Positions 44,085-54,202 of a stretch of DNA of 64,000 nucleotides are shown here, piece after piece. Position 1 is the stretch's first letter; each line of letters begins with the position of its first letter. Origin of the DNA: Cedecea lapagei. Its GTDB lineage: Bacteria > Pseudomonadota > Gammaproteobacteria > Enterobacterales > Enterobacteriaceae. The DNA lies in NCBI RefSeq assembly GCF_900635955.1, contig NZ_LR134201.1, forward strand, positions 3,720,001-3,784,000, given 5' to 3'. Position numbers and translations under genes: made by a program. Under the pieces are notes generated by a model, which was not told the origin of the DNA, searched no databases, and saw nothing but the letters and a program-made list of their open reading frames with translations.

Positions 44085-45600
44085 TCACTCCACCGCCATC
44101 AGCCGTCGATACTCATCCCAGGCATATAAATCGGTCATTCCGCTGATATAATCCTGGATAAGCCTTGCACGGAAATAGTATTCCCAAACGGAAAAATCAA
44201 GGCTTGCCGGATGCAAAGCGCTCACCGCCTCCACATAAGCAAGCCGATGTTTAGTCGAAAGTTTATGGAAAAGGCGCGACGCGATAGGCAGCCGGCGCAG
44301 GCTCTCCTTGCTAACCAGCTCCGTGAAGTCCTCGGTCGAAAGCTCGAGTAAGGGACTGTAAATATCCAGTAAACCACTGATTACCCGATAGCCCTGTAAT
44401 TCCAGCTGTTCGATATCCGGGTGACTGAACACCTGACGTACGGCCACCTGCTTATACAGCTCAAGCAGCCGGGCAAACGGGCTATCGTCCTCCAGCAGCG
44501 CATGATTGAACTCGCCGGAGTAAATCGCCGGCAAATTGTCGATAAAGCGCTGGGCGGCATACGGCGCCAGCTTGTTCAACGTATTGACGCGAAGATACAT
44601 AAAGAACTGATCTTCCGCGCTGCGCCGCATTTGGTTGGTGCGTGATTTATCCCAGGCATCTTTCACCACCAGCTCAAAGAGATCGCCCCGCTTCTGCTCG
44701 CCCCAGGCATCGCAAAGGTGCTGGTAGAGCTGCTCGACGCTGAAAATGCGTTTTTCGACGGCATCTTCCAGATCGGCTACGCAGTAAGAAATGTCGTCTG
44801 CCGCCTCCATGATCCAGGTCAGCGGGAAGCGGCTGTATTCGCCCAGATCCAGCTCTTTACGCAGGCGCGCGATATACCCCTCCTCCGACAGATAAAACCC
44901 CGGCTTTTTCATTAAATAAGCATGGCTGGCAGGTGGAGTTTGTGCAAACCAGGCCGGGCGGGTGTATTTGAGTATGCAGCCAACCTGCGCCCAGGTCAGG
45001 TTCATCCTTAGCAAACTATGCACCAGACGAATGCCCTGCGCGTTCCCCTCAAAGTGACAGAGATCCTGGCGAACTTTGCTGCGTAAAGCGTTTAATGACT
45101 CTTCGCCTTCGCGCAGCCGTAAAACATCGACTTTACAACGGTCGTCGCTGCAGGGCTGCCCGCCGCTGTCTTCGGGATGCAGGCGCTGGCGAAACCAGTC
45201 GTTTATCGCCGATTCGCCAAAAATGGCCGAACGGTGGATTGCCGATGTCATGCATCAGACAGGCCATTTCCACGATGCTTTCAAAGGGGCCGGTCAGCTC
45301 ATCGAGACCATATTTTTCCAGCGCCTTTTGCTCTTTCAGGCGGCTGAGGATCTCTTTGGCAATGTAGCGCCCGACCTGCTGCACCTCCAGCGAATGGGTA
45401 AGACGGGTTCGCACGGCGGCATTACGCTCAAGCGGGAAGACCTGGGTTTTCTGCTGCAGACGGCGAATGGCCGGAGAGTTGATGATCCTGCCGCGATCGC
45501 TTTCGAAGATGCGCAGAATTTCCATTTCGCTCTTCACTCCTTCGGGCGAGCGGAAGCGTCGATGCCAGTTAATTTTCTTGCGGAAGTCTATTTCGCTCAT
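44085..45600 (-). pseudogene. dgt: dGTP triphosphohydrolase Dgt, +1 frameshift
   Basis: Dgt is a hexameric HD-domain enzyme that cleaves dGTP to deoxyguanosine and triphosphate. The N-terminal frame starts [15 protein letters not shown] at 45600 and holds H of [11 protein letters not shown] and the HD of [14 protein letters not shown]. After F127 an extra base in the A5 run at 45219-45223 shifts the frame. The other frame continues [17 protein letters not shown] to the end ([10 protein letters not shown]). Repair gives 504 aa (505 in E. coli). No other lesion is visible. Confidence 0.87.
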
Positions 45601-45694
45601 GCCCACTCCTGTTCCGTTGATAAGGAGACTGTTTGCCATGATAGACTATGCCCCGAAAATCGAGTCATGTTCCACCACATTAGCGAGTATCTCT

Positions 45695-46393
45695 ATGAAA
45701 GCAGGCATTATTGGTGCAATGGAAGAAGAAGTTACGCTGCTGCGTGACAAAATCGAAAACCGCCACACGCTGAGCATCGCCGGTTGCGAAATTTATACCG
45801 GAACGCTGAACGGCGTTGAAGTGGCGCTGCTGAAGTCCGGCATCGGCAAGGTTTCTGCGGCCATGGGTGCTACGCTGCTGCTGGAACACTGCAAACCGGA
45901 CGTAATCATCAACACTGGCTCCGCAGGCGGTCTGGCGCCAACGCTGAAAGTGGGTGATATCGTGGTCTCCGACGAAGTCCGCTATCACGATGCAGACGTG
46001 ACGGCCTTCGGCTATGAATATGGTCAGATGGCGGGCTGCCCGGCAGCTTTCGTTGCGGATAAAAAGCTTATCGACGCGGCAGAAACCTGCATTAAAGAGC
46101 TGGATCTCCACGCGGTTCGCGGCCTGATCGTCAGCGGTGACGCATTTATTAACGGCTCTGCTGCGCTGGAAAAAATTCGCCACAATTTCCCGCAGGCTGT
46201 TGCCGTAGAGATGGAAGCGACGGCTATCGGCCACGTATGCCATAACTTCAATACGCCGTTTGTTGTGGTGCGCGCCATCTCCGACGTAGCCGACCAGCAG
46301 TCTCACCTCAGCTTCGAAGAGTTCCTGGCCGTGGCCGCTAAGCAGTCCACCCTGATGGTGGAGAAACTGGTTCAGCAGCTGGCTCGTGGCTAA
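45695..46393 (+). CDS. mtn: 5'-methylthioadenosine/S-adenosylhomocysteine nucleosidase
   Basis: Mtn (Pfs) hydrolyses MTA, SAH and 5'-deoxyadenosine, recycling by-products of SAM chemistry and feeding AI-2 synthesis. The 232-aa product equals E. coli. Catalytic E12 is in [11 protein letters not shown]174 in [12 protein letters not shown] and D197 in VRAISDVAD. The frame is open upstream to 45467, but MKAGIIGAM at 45695 is the conserved start. btuF begins within its last codons. Confidence 0.97.
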   Translation: MKAGIIGAMEEEVTLLRDKIENRHTLSIAGCEIYTGTLNGVEVALLKSGIGKVSAAMGATLLLEHCKPDVIINTGSAGGLAPTLKVGDIVVSDEVRYHDADVTAFGYEYGQMAGCPAAFVADKKLIDAAETCIKELDLHAVRGLIVSGDAFINGSAALEKIRHNFPQAVAVEMEATAIGHVCHNFNTPFVVVRAISDVADQQSHLSFEEFLAVAAKQSTLMVEKLVQQLARG

Positions 46394-47187
46394 GCTGATC
46401 CTTTGGCGCGGGGCCACCGCCCTGCTCTTTTTTCTCCCGGCGCTGCTTTTTGCGGCGCCTCGGGTGATCTCTCTCTCGCCTGCCAATACTGAACTGGCGT
46501 TTGCTGCCGGCATCACTCCCATCGCGGTGAGCGCTTACTCTGATTACCCACCTCAGGCCAGGCAGATTGAACAGTTAGCCAACTGGCAGGGGGTGAATTT
46601 TGAACGCATTGTCGCCCTGAAACCGGACGCGGTACTGGCCTGGCGCGGCGGGAACCCCGACAGGCAGGTTAACCAGCTCGTGTCGCTGGGGATCAAGGTC
46701 ATCTGGCTGGATCCTAAGAGCGTGTCTGACGTTGAGGCCGCGCTGCGCCAGCTGGCGCCGCTAAGTCCAGCGCCTGAAAAAGCGCTGAAGGCAGCAGCAG
46801 AGCTTTTCCCGGCAGTTTGCCGAGTTGAAAGCCCGCTACGCCCATACCCAGAGCAAGAAAGTGTTCCTGCAGTTCAGCCAGCAGCCGCTCTTTACCACCA
46901 GCAGAGCGTCGATTCAGAACGAAGTCGTTGAGCTATGCGGCGGGCAAAATATCTTTGCCGACAGCAGGATTCCCTGGCCCCAGGTGAGCCGTGAACAGGT
47001 GCTGATGCGTAAACCACAGGCTATTATTATTGCTGGCGATGAGAACAATATTCCGTCTGTGCGGCAGTTCTGGAGTAATCAGTTGCAGGTGCCGATCATT
47101 GCCGTCAATGATGACTGGTTTACACGTTCAGGCCCGCGTATTATCCTCGCCGCAAAACAGCTCTGCGAAGAGCTGGCGAAAGATTAA
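46386..47187 (+). pseudogene. btuF: Vitamin B12-binding periplasmic protein BtuF, +1 frameshift
   Basis: BtuF delivers cobalamin to the BtuCD importer. The GTG start (46386) overlaps mtn by 8 bp. A signal peptide to LLFAA is followed by [18 protein letters not shown]. After F141 an extra C in 46808-46810 shifts the frame. The other frame continues [20 protein letters not shown] and runs to the end with [17 protein letters not shown]. Removing one C gives 266 aa, exactly the E. coli length. Confidence 0.88.
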
Positions 47188-47209
47188 CGTCATGCTCTGA
47201 GGGTCATAC

Positions 47210-47830
47210 ATGCTGGTCTATTGGCTGGATATTGTCGGTACCGCCGTGTTTGCTATTTCCGGCGTTTTATTGGCCGGGAAGCTGCGGATGGATCCCTTCG
47301 GCGTACTGGTGCTAGGGGTTGTTACAGCGGTAGGCGGCGGCACCATCCGCGATATGGCGCTCGCCAACGGCCCGGTGTTCTGGGTAAAAGATCCCACCGA
47401 CCTCGTCGTCGCCATGGTGACCTGCCTGCTGACCATCGTGCTGATACGCCAGCCTCGTCGCCTGCCTAAATGGGTTCTTCCGGTGCTTGATGCCGTTGGC
47501 CTGGCCGTCTTTGTGGGAATTGGCGTTAACAAAGCTTTCCTGGCGCATACCAGCCCGCTGGTGGCTATCTGCATGGGCGTGCTGACCGGCGTAGGTGGCG
47601 GGATTATCCGCGACGTGCTGGCGCGTGAAATCCCAATGATCCTGCGAACCGAGATTTACGCCACCGCCTGTATTATCGGCGGTATCGTTCACGCTACGGC
47701 TTACCACACCTTCAGCGTCCCGCTGGATCAGGCAAGTATGATCGGTATGGTCGTGACGCTGGCGATTCGCCTCGCCGCGATACGCTGGCATCTTAAGCTG
47801 CCGACCTTTGCGCTAAATGAACGACAATAG
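47210..47830 (+). CDS. yadS: YadS, TRIC-type UPF0126 membrane protein
   Basis: The 206-aa inner-membrane protein has seven hydrophobic segments arranged as two three-helix repeats plus one. Each repeat carries the family motif, VGGGTIRDMA near 42 and VGGGIIRDVL near 130. This is the hallmark of bacterial TRIC-like proteins. The transported substrate is not certain. It is last in the mtn-btuF-yadS cluster, 22 bp after btuF, and a terminator follows. Confidence 0.9.
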   Translation: MLVYWLDIVGTAVFAISGVLLAGKLRMDPFGVLVLGVVTAVGGGTIRDMALANGPVFWVKDPTDLVVAMVTCLLTIVLIRQPRRLPKWVLPVLDAVGLAVFVGIGVNKAFLAHTSPLVAICMGVLTGVGGGIIRDVLAREIPMILRTEIYATACIIGGIVHATAYHTFSVPLDQASMIGMVVTLAIRLAAIRWHLKLPTFALNERQ

Positions 47831-47837
47831 CGATAAA

Positions 47838-47866
47838 AAAAAGCCGCGTTTGATACGCGGCTTTTT
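47838..47866. terminator. Bidirectional terminator between yadS and erpA
   Basis: A 12-bp stem AAAAAGCCGCGT / ACGCGGCTTTTT with a 5-nt loop and T-runs on both strands lies between convergent genes. Confidence 0.9.
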
Positions 47867-47883
47867 ATTTCAGCAACTTACGG

Positions 47884-48228
47884 TTAGATGCTGAAGGAGG
47901 AACCGCACCCGCAGGTGCTTTTCGCGTTCGGGTTGGTCACCACGAAGCGGGAGCCTTCCAGGCCTTCGCTGTAATCTACAGCGCCGCCTACCAGATACTG
48001 CAGGCTCATCGGATCCACAACCAGAGCAACGCCCTGCTTCTCGATGGTCATATCGCCGTCGTTAATCTGGTCGTCAAAGGTGAAGCCATACTGGAAGCCG
48101 CTGCAACCACCACCGGTGATATAGACGCGAAGTTTCAGATCAGGGTTCTCTTCGTCTGCAATCAGACTTTTCACTTTATTCGCTGCTGCTTCGGTAAACT
48201 GCAGCGGCAGCGCTACGTCATCACTCAT
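47884..48228 (-). CDS. erpA: Iron-sulfur cluster insertion protein ErpA
   Basis: This A-type Fe-S carrier hands clusters to targets such as IspG/IspH and respiratory enzymes. The 114-aa product equals E. coli. The three cluster-binding cysteines are in [11 protein letters not shown] and the C-terminal STCGCGSSF. The frame is open 19 codons upstream, but [11 protein letters not shown] at 48228 is the conserved start. Confidence 0.97.
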   Translation of the reverse strand: MSDDVALPLQFTEAAANKVKSLIADEENPDLKLRVYITGGGCSGFQYGFTFDDQINDGDMTIEKQGVALVVDPMSLQYLVGGAVDYSEGLEGSRFVVTNPNAKSTCGCGSSFSI

Positions 48229-48308
48229 TTTTCGCTCCCAACAATAGACAAGTCGGGCAGAAAATAACCCGCACTTTAGCGGCATTATCTAATACCCTGG
48301 TAAATCGT

Positions 48309-49730
48309 TCAAGTATTCTGCCCGGCAGAAGCCAGTTCGCCCGCTCGCGCTTTCTCAGCCTCTTGTTTTGCCAGCGTTCTTGCCAGAATTACCGAGTATA
48401 AAGGTTTTCCGCCGAGGAATTGTGCCAACAGTGTCGCCCCAAGACAGGTGATGATCATTGGCAGAATGAGCTGATAATTGTCCGTCATCTCAAGCACCAG
48501 CACGATGGCGGTTAACGGCGCCCGTAAAGAAGCAGCCAGCAGCGCTCCCATCCCGGCAACAGCAAAAGTGCCCATATCAAGATGGTACGCCGGAAGCCAG
48601 GCTGCGCAAGCCATGCCGAAGGCGGTTCCCAGCAGCGTGCCGAGCGCTAGCATCGGGGCAAAAATACCGCCCGGTGCCCCGGAGGAGAAACAGAGCAGCG
48701 TCGTTATCACCCGAGCGACGAACAAGAACAGCAGCATGCCGAGGGTGTAGTTTCCCATTGCCGCAATGGGGATCAGGCTAAATCCGCCGCCGGCAGCAGC
48801 CTGCTGAATAAGGCCTAACACGCCGCAAAGCCCGCCTATTAGGCCACCAATCAGCACCCACTTATTCAGATTGCCGCCATGGATGCGCTGGAACATATCC
48901 TGAGCGCCAATCACCAGTCGGTTAAATACCACGCCTATAATGCCAAAGATCATGCCGAGGATCAGATACAGCCAAAGGGTGTTGACCGGCGCATCCGCCA
49001 GTTTCCCCATCTGAATGACCGTGGTTTCGGTATTAAAGATACGGAACACGATGCTCGACATAATCACGCCGATGAAGACCGCTTTTATCGAAATAAGGTT
49101 GTAGCGGAACTGGGTACGCATCTCCTCGATAATAAACAGAATACCGGCCAGCGGCGCATTAAACGCGGCGGACAGACCAGCGGCAGCGCCGGTAGCCAGC
49201 AGCGAGTGGCGGGCTTCCGCCCCTTTCAGGCGAAAAATGTCCGTGACCATACGTCCGATGTTGCCGCCGAGCTGAACGGTTGGCCCTTCGCGCCCCAGCA
49301 CCATTCCCGCACCGAGCGTACCCATCCCGCCGATGAACTTGACCGGAATCACTCGCCACCAGCGCACCGGACGCAAATCTTCCAGCGCGCCTTCAATTTC
49401 AGGAATGCCCGATCCCCCCGCCTCTGGCGCAAAGCGACGCACCAGGAAATAGCCCACCATCGCCAGCAGCGCCGAGCTAATAAAAGCCAGCGGCCACACC
49501 AGCCATGCGCTGTCGGCGACATGTGCCAGTATGCCGATGCGGTGCTGCAATACCCAGTTGACCGATTTCTCAAACGCCACGCCGACCAGGCCTGCCAGGG
49601 TGCCGACAATGGCGGCCATTAATAAAATCATTAGCGGCATTTTGTCCTGGCCAATCAGGCGACGCAGCATAGCGCCGCGGCGCTGGCGGACGCTTTGCCG
49701 CGCATCGGCAGAATTATTGGCTAAATTCAT
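48309..49730 (-). CDS. clcA: H+/Cl- exchange transporter ClcA
   Basis: ClcA exchanges two Cl- for one H+ across the inner membrane and helps extreme acid resistance. The 473-aa product equals E. coli. The motifs are [20 protein letters not shown] (gating Glu148 in E. coli), the internal gate Glu in [21 protein letters not shown] and the C-terminal [23 protein letters not shown] at 49730 ([10 protein letters not shown]) is preferred over 49751 because of a GGA-rich SD and the matching length. Confidence 0.94.
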   Translation of the reverse strand: MNLANNSADARQSVRQRRGAMLRRLIGQDKMPLMILLMAAIVGTLAGLVGVAFEKSVNWVLQHRIGILAHVADSAWLVWPLAFISSALLAMVGYFLVRRFAPEAGGSGIPEIEGALEDLRPVRWWRVIPVKFIGGMGTLGAGMVLGREGPTVQLGGNIGRMVTDIFRLKGAEARHSLLATGAAAGLSAAFNAPLAGILFIIEEMRTQFRYNLISIKAVFIGVIMSSIVFRIFNTETTVIQMGKLADAPVNTLWLYLILGMIFGIIGVVFNRLVIGAQDMFQRIHGGNLNKWVLIGGLIGGLCGVLGLIQQAAAGGGFSLIPIAAMGNYTLGMLLFLFVARVITTLLCFSSGAPGGIFAPMLALGTLLGTAFGMACAAWLPAYHLDMGTFAVAGMGALLAASLRAPLTAIVLVLEMTDNYQLILPMIITCLGATLLAQFLGGKPLYSVILARTLAKQEAEKARAGELASAGQNT

Positions 49731-49839
49731 CGTTCCAAACCGTTTGGTCATACAAATAAGGCGGGCATTTTACCCACGGATTGCGCCTTCGTCTTATTAA
49801 ATTCCCTAATAAACCGTAACGTTTGATTTGGGCAAATAT

Positions 49840-49868
49840 TTCAACGCAGCACGGGTTTCACATAGAAT
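49840..49868 (+). promoter_or_regulatory. Candidate hemL promoter
   Basis: TTCAAC (49840-49845) and TAGAAT (49863-49868) are 17 bp apart, about 40 bp before the hemL ATG and on the correct strand. The -35 is weak. Confidence 0.4.
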
Positions 49869-49907
49869 AGCCCGCTGTCACCATTTCCACGAATCAGGAG
49901 CCGATTC

Positions 49908-51188
49908 ATGAGCAAGTCTGAAAACCTGTACGCCGCAGCCCGCCAGGTCATACCCGGCGGCGTTAACTCACCGGTACGCGCCTTTACCGGCGTGGGCGGT
50001 GTGCCCCTGTTTATTGAGCGTGCGGACGGGGCTTACCTGTATGACGCGGATGGAAAAGCCTATATCGATTACGTCGGCTCATGGGGCCCAATGGTGCTCG
50101 GCCACAACCATCCGGCGATCCGCAATGCGGTCATCGAAGCCGTTGAGCGCGGCCTGAGCTTCGGCGCGCCAACCGAAATGGAAGTGAAAATGGCGGAGCT
50201 GGTTTGCGAGCTGGTGCCAACCATGGACATGGTTCGTATGGTGAACTCCGGTACCGAAGCCACCATGAGCGCCATCCGCCTGGCCCGCGGCTACACCGGC
50301 CGCGATAAAATCATCAAGTTTGAAGGCTGCTACCACGGCCACGCGGACTGCCTGCTGGTGAAAGCGGGTTCCGGCGCGCTGACGCTCGGCCAGCCAAACT
50401 CTCCGGGCGTGCCGGCAGACTTTGCTAAACACACCCTGACCTGTACCTATAACGATCTGGCTTCCGTACGTGAAGCCTTTGAGCAATATCCGCAGGATGT
50501 TGCCTGTATCATCGTTGAGCCGGTTGCGGGCAACATGAACTGCATTCCACCGCATGCTGACTTCCTGCCGGGCCTGCGTGCGCTGTGCGATGAATTCGGC
50601 GCGCTGCTGATCATCGATGAAGTGATGACCGGCTTCCGCGTGGCGCTGGCTGGCGCTCAGTCTTACTACGACGTAGAGCCTGACCTCACCTGCCTCGGCA
50701 AAATCATCGGCGGCGGGATGCCGGTAGGCGCCTTTGGCGGCCGCCGCGAAATTATGGACGCGCTGGCGCCAACCGGTCCGGTTTACCAGGCTGGTACCCT
50801 GTCAGGTAACCCTATCGCGATGGCTGCAGGCTTCGCCTGCCTGACCGAAGTCTCTCAGCCAGGCATTCACCAGACGCTGACCGATCTGACCGAAATGCTG
50901 GCCAACGGCCTGCTGAATGCTGCAAAAGCAGAAAACATCCCGCTGGTAGTGAATAACGTCGGCGGCATGTTCGGCCTGTTCTTCACCGATGCCGAAACAG
51001 TGACCTGCTACAAAGATGTGGTGGCGTGTGACGTTGAGCGCTTCAAGCGCTTCTTCCACCTGATGCTGGAAGAAGGCGTTTACCTGGCGCCGTCTGCGTT
51101 TGAAGCGGGCTTTATGTCAGTGGCTCACAGCAAAGAAGATATTCAGAGAACCCTCGACGCGGCGCGTCGCGTGTTTGCAAAGCTGTAA
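49908..51188 (+). CDS. hemL: Glutamate-1-semialdehyde 2,1-aminomutase
   Basis: HemL makes 5-aminolevulinate from glutamate-1-semialdehyde in haem synthesis. It is a PLP enzyme of aminotransferase class III. The 426-aa product equals E. coli. The PLP lysine is in [18 protein letters not shown] (K265 in E. coli), with cofactor contacts [16 protein letters not shown] and [21 protein letters not shown] precedes the ATG. It is convergent with fhuB across a palindromic repeat block. Confidence 0.97.
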   Translation: MSKSENLYAAARQVIPGGVNSPVRAFTGVGGVPLFIERADGAYLYDADGKAYIDYVGSWGPMVLGHNHPAIRNAVIEAVERGLSFGAPTEMEVKMAELVCELVPTMDMVRMVNSGTEATMSAIRLARGYTGRDKIIKFEGCYHGHADCLLVKAGSGALTLGQPNSPGVPADFAKHTLTCTYNDLASVREAFEQYPQDVACIIVEPVAGNMNCIPPHADFLPGLRALCDEFGALLIIDEVMTGFRVALAGAQSYYDVEPDLTCLGKIIGGGMPVGAFGGRREIMDALAPTGPVYQAGTLSGNPIAMAAGFACLTEVSQPGIHQTLTDLTEMLANGLLNAAKAENIPLVVNNVGGMFGLFFTDAETVTCYKDVVACDVERFKRFFHLMLEEGVYLAPSAFEAGFMSVAHSKEDIQRTLDAARRVFAKL

Positions 51189-51193
51189 TCTTT

Positions 51194-51329
51194 ACCCTCA
51201 CCCCGGCCCTCTCCCTGGAAGGGAGAGGGGGAAAACAGCAGTTCCAGTGCCCTCTCCCCTTGGGGAGAGGGGGAGAACAGCGGTTCCAGTTCCCTCTCCC
51301 CCGGGGGAGAGGGTTAGGGTGAGGGGTTA
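51194..51329. repeat. Triple CCCTCTCCC/GGGAGAGGG palindromic repeat block
   Basis: Three hairpins share the stem CCCTCTCCC / GGGAGAGGG: 51207-51229, 51250-51271 and 51292-51313. The last is a perfect 22-bp palindrome. They are joined by similar linkers (GGAAAACAGCAGTTCCAGT and GGAGAACAGCGGTTCCAGT). The outer flanks TACCCTCACCCC and AGGGTGAGGGGTTA also pair. The block lies between convergent hemL and fhuB and overlaps the last codons of fhuB. It resembles REP-type palindromes of enterobacteria and probably also stops transcription. Confidence 0.85.
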
Positions 51330-53306
51330 CCGACCCTGCTTTCTCAACAGATAAACGAAGTAAGGCGCGCCGATAAACGTCGCCAGCAGCCCCGCAGGAA
51401 CCTGGCTCGGGAAGAGAATCATCCTGCCGCACCAGTCGGCCAGAATCATTAATATCCCCCCCAATATCCCGGCAACAGCCAGCTGCGGCATCGCCCTGCG
51501 GAACCCAAGCATGCGCGCAATATGCGGAGCCATCAGCCCGACAAAACTTAATGGTCCAACGATTAACGTCGCCATAGCCGTCAGCGTTGCCGCCAGCAAA
51601 AGCAGCGCAAAGCGCGATGGCGTCAAGGCCATACCAACCGCTCTTGCCGTCGCCCCGCCCAACGGTAAGATCACCAGCCAGCGGCGCAGCAGCGGCGTGA
51701 TGGCTAACAGCCCGACCATGATCGCCAGCGTTCTCACGGCCTGTTCGCCGGTAACGTTATAGGTCGAGCCAGAAATCCAGGTTAGCAGCTTCGCCATACG
51801 CGGATCGCCGCTCGCCATCAGCATCATAAGCAGCATGGTAAAGGCGGTACTGAGCGCTATCCCGGCCAGCAGCATACGCTGAGGTGAGAAACCGCCTCGC
51901 CCGGCGGCGATCATGATGATCAGCAACGTGACCGCAGCGCCAAGGCTACCGGCAGGCAGCAGCCAGACAAAGGCATTCCCCGGCACGATAAACAGCATCA
52001 GCACAACGCCAAACGCTGCCCCGGAGCTAATCCCCAGAACTTCAGGACTTGCCATTGCGTTACCGGTTAACCGCTGGATCAGGCAGCCCGCCACCGCCAG
52101 CATCACGCCTGCGGTTAACGCAGCCATAACCCGAGGCCAGCGCCACGGCAGTACATCCTCAAAAAGCTCGCCGCTAAGCCAGCGCCAGCCATGGGCATCA
52201 CGCCCCAGAGCCAGCGCGGCGACGACCACCAGCAGCAGAACGCCAAGGCCAATGAGAACCCACAGCAGCACACGCTGACGTTCGGCCTGAACGAAGTCCC
52301 CTGCGCTCATTGACGGCGCGCCGCTGGTGCGCAAACGCGGCAGCAGCCACAGCAAGATAGGCGCACCAATAAGCGCGGTAATCGTCCCGGTAGAGACTTC
52401 GCCCCACACGCTGGAGAGCCAGACCACAACCTGATCGGAGAGCCAGAGAATCAAAGCCCCAATCAGCGGCGCCAGGAACAAGCGAGCAGCCAGCCGACGA
52501 GCGCCCAACATTTTTGCCAGCAGCGGCGCAAACAGCCCGATAAATCCAACAATCCCGACCGCATTGACCAGTTGAGCACTAATCACAATAGCCAGCGCCA
52601 GCGTTGCCAGCCGCACCATAGAAAGCGCAAGGCCGAGATTACGGGCCACGCCATCGTCCAGCCCCATCAGCGTTAACGGACGCAGCAGCAAGAGCGTCAG
52701 CAGCAGCCCGCCCAGCAAACGCGGCCACAAGCTTTCAACGCTGCTCCAGTCCTGCTGGTTGAGCGAACCGGTACTCCAGAGGAACATATTCTGCAGCTGA
52801 TCGTGATGGAAGATAGCCAGCAGCTGGTTAACCGCTCCGCAGTAGAGGCTCAGCACCAGCCCCGCGAGAATAAGCGTGACCGGTGACATACGCTTGCCCC
52901 AGGCAACACCAAAGACCAGCAGGCCAACAGCCCCCGCGCCAATGAGCGCTGCAAACGGCTGGACCGTCTGCGGAAGGACCCAAAGCGTGGCAACCGTGAC
53001 GCCAAGCTGAGCACCGCTGGCGACGCCAAGCGTTGTCGGCTCGGCCAGCGGGTTACGCAGCACCTGCTGGAACAGCACCCCAACAAGTCCCAGACCGGCA
53101 CCGACCAGAAGCGATATCGCCAGGCGAGGCAACAGGCTGAAGTGAAACAGCATCTGCTGAATATTATCGATATCCGGCGCGGCGAAGGCGCGGCGCCACT
53201 GCCCGGAAGGCAGCACACCGATCATGTTGTGCAGCGTCAGCCAGAGCGCGCAGGCAAACAGAGCCAGCAGCAGGCCGGCGGGGAAAATAAGCTGGCGTTT
53301 CATCAT
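51327..53306 (-). CDS. fhuB: Ferric hydroxamate ABC transporter, permease FhuB
   Basis: FhuB is the inner-membrane permease for ferrichrome and other hydroxamate siderophores. At 659 aa it is a fused double permease (about twice ten helices) of the FecCD family. Both halves carry the GLVGVLFQQVLRNPLAEP / AVAGCLIQRLTGNAMASPEV motif and a C-terminal FxGLxAPxxARM motif. Two in-frame ATGs stand at the start (53306 and 53303); the first overlaps the fhuD stop. Confidence 0.96.
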   Translation of the reverse strand: MMKRQLIFPAGLLLALFACALWLTLHNMIGVLPSGQWRRAFAAPDIDNIQQMLFHFSLLPRLAISLLVGAGLGLVGVLFQQVLRNPLAEPTTLGVASGAQLGVTVATLWVLPQTVQPFAALIGAGAVGLLVFGVAWGKRMSPVTLILAGLVLSLYCGAVNQLLAIFHHDQLQNMFLWSTGSLNQQDWSSVESLWPRLLGGLLLTLLLLRPLTLMGLDDGVARNLGLALSMVRLATLALAIVISAQLVNAVGIVGFIGLFAPLLAKMLGARRLAARLFLAPLIGALILWLSDQVVVWLSSVWGEVSTGTITALIGAPILLWLLPRLRTSGAPSMSAGDFVQAERQRVLLWVLIGLGVLLLVVVAALALGRDAHGWRWLSGELFEDVLPWRWPRVMAALTAGVMLAVAGCLIQRLTGNAMASPEVLGISSGAAFGVVLMLFIVPGNAFVWLLPAGSLGAAVTLLIIMIAAGRGGFSPQRMLLAGIALSTAFTMLLMMLMASGDPRMAKLLTWISGSTYNVTGEQAVRTLAIMVGLLAITPLLRRWLVILPLGGATARAVGMALTPSRFALLLLAATLTAMATLIVGPLSFVGLMAPHIARMLGFRRAMPQLAVAGILGGILMILADWCGRMILFPSQVPAGLLATFIGAPYFVYLLRKQGR

Positions 53307-54202
53307 CCCAGCCTCCTCAGACCATCATCCAGCACGCGGGCAAAGTGCATCGCCGATACCGTCGTGCCATAGAGCCAGGCGGCCGGGATCTTCTGGAAAC
53401 GGTTCTGGCGGATAAACGGCATCGCTTTCCACAGCGGCGTCGAGGTCACCTTACGCGCTATCGCTTCGTTTTTATGGTCAAAACACAGTACATCGGCCTC
53501 TTTGATCGCGGCCAGACGCTCGATGCCCACCACCGCGGTGCCCCAGAAGTTGGTCTCCTCCTGCCAGGCGCTCTCCACCCCCAGCAGCTCCATCACCTGC
53601 TGAAATAAGCTGTGTTTCCCCACCACCAGCGCATGGCGGGTATCTAAAAATGTCATCAGCAGAACCGGACGGTTGCCGCGAGCGCTGAAGCGAGGCTTCA
53701 TGCTGGCAATAAATGCATCAAACTCAGCTAAATGCTTACTGGCAGCTTGCTGCATCCCAAGTGCATCGCCCAGCTGAATTAAAGACTTTCTCGCCGTATC
53801 CAGCGGCTTACCGGAACCGTCGTTGAAACTGAACCCCAGCCCTGGCGCAATACGGGTAATTTTTTCCGGCGAAGGGCCGTAGCCCGCAGAGTAGAGAATT
53901 AAGGACGGTTTTAGCTGGGCCATCAGCTCGAGGTTCGGTTCGGTGCGAAGGCCAACATCAATCACGCCTTCCGGCAGCTTAGGTTCGTTTACCCAGACCT
54001 GGTAATTAGGGATGTCTGCCACGCCCATTGGCGTCACGCCGAGCGCCATTAACAGCTCAACGGGCAGCCACTCCAGCGCGATAATGCGTTTGGCATCCGG
54101 AACCGCCGCTCGTGCAGCAGGGAGCTTTAGCAGCAGCGGAGAAAGCGCCATCGCCGCGAGAAGGCGGCGACGGGTCAAAAGAAAGTCATTCATACCGCTC
54201 AT
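53303..54202 (-). CDS. fhuD: Ferric hydroxamate-binding periplasmic protein FhuD
   Basis: FhuD captures Fe3+-hydroxamates in the periplasm for FhuBC. The 299-aa precursor has a twin-arginine signal, LTRRRLLAAMALS, ending near AARAA, which fits Tat export as in E. coli. The mature class III binding fold has ALEWLPVELLMALGVTPMGV and DVGLRTEPNLELMAQLKPSL. ATG at 54202 overlaps the fhuC stop by one base. A TTG one codon earlier is unlikely. Confidence 0.95.
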   Translation of the reverse strand: MSGMNDFLLTRRRLLAAMALSPLLLKLPAARAAVPDAKRIIALEWLPVELLMALGVTPMGVADIPNYQVWVNEPKLPEGVIDVGLRTEPNLELMAQLKPSLILYSAGYGPSPEKITRIAPGLGFSFNDGSGKPLDTARKSLIQLGDALGMQQAASKHLAEFDAFIASMKPRFSARGNRPVLLMTFLDTRHALVVGKHSLFQQVMELLGVESAWQEETNFWGTAVVGIERLAAIKEADVLCFDHKNEAIARKVTSTPLWKAMPFIRQNRFQKIPAAWLYGTTVSAMHFARVLDDGLRRLG

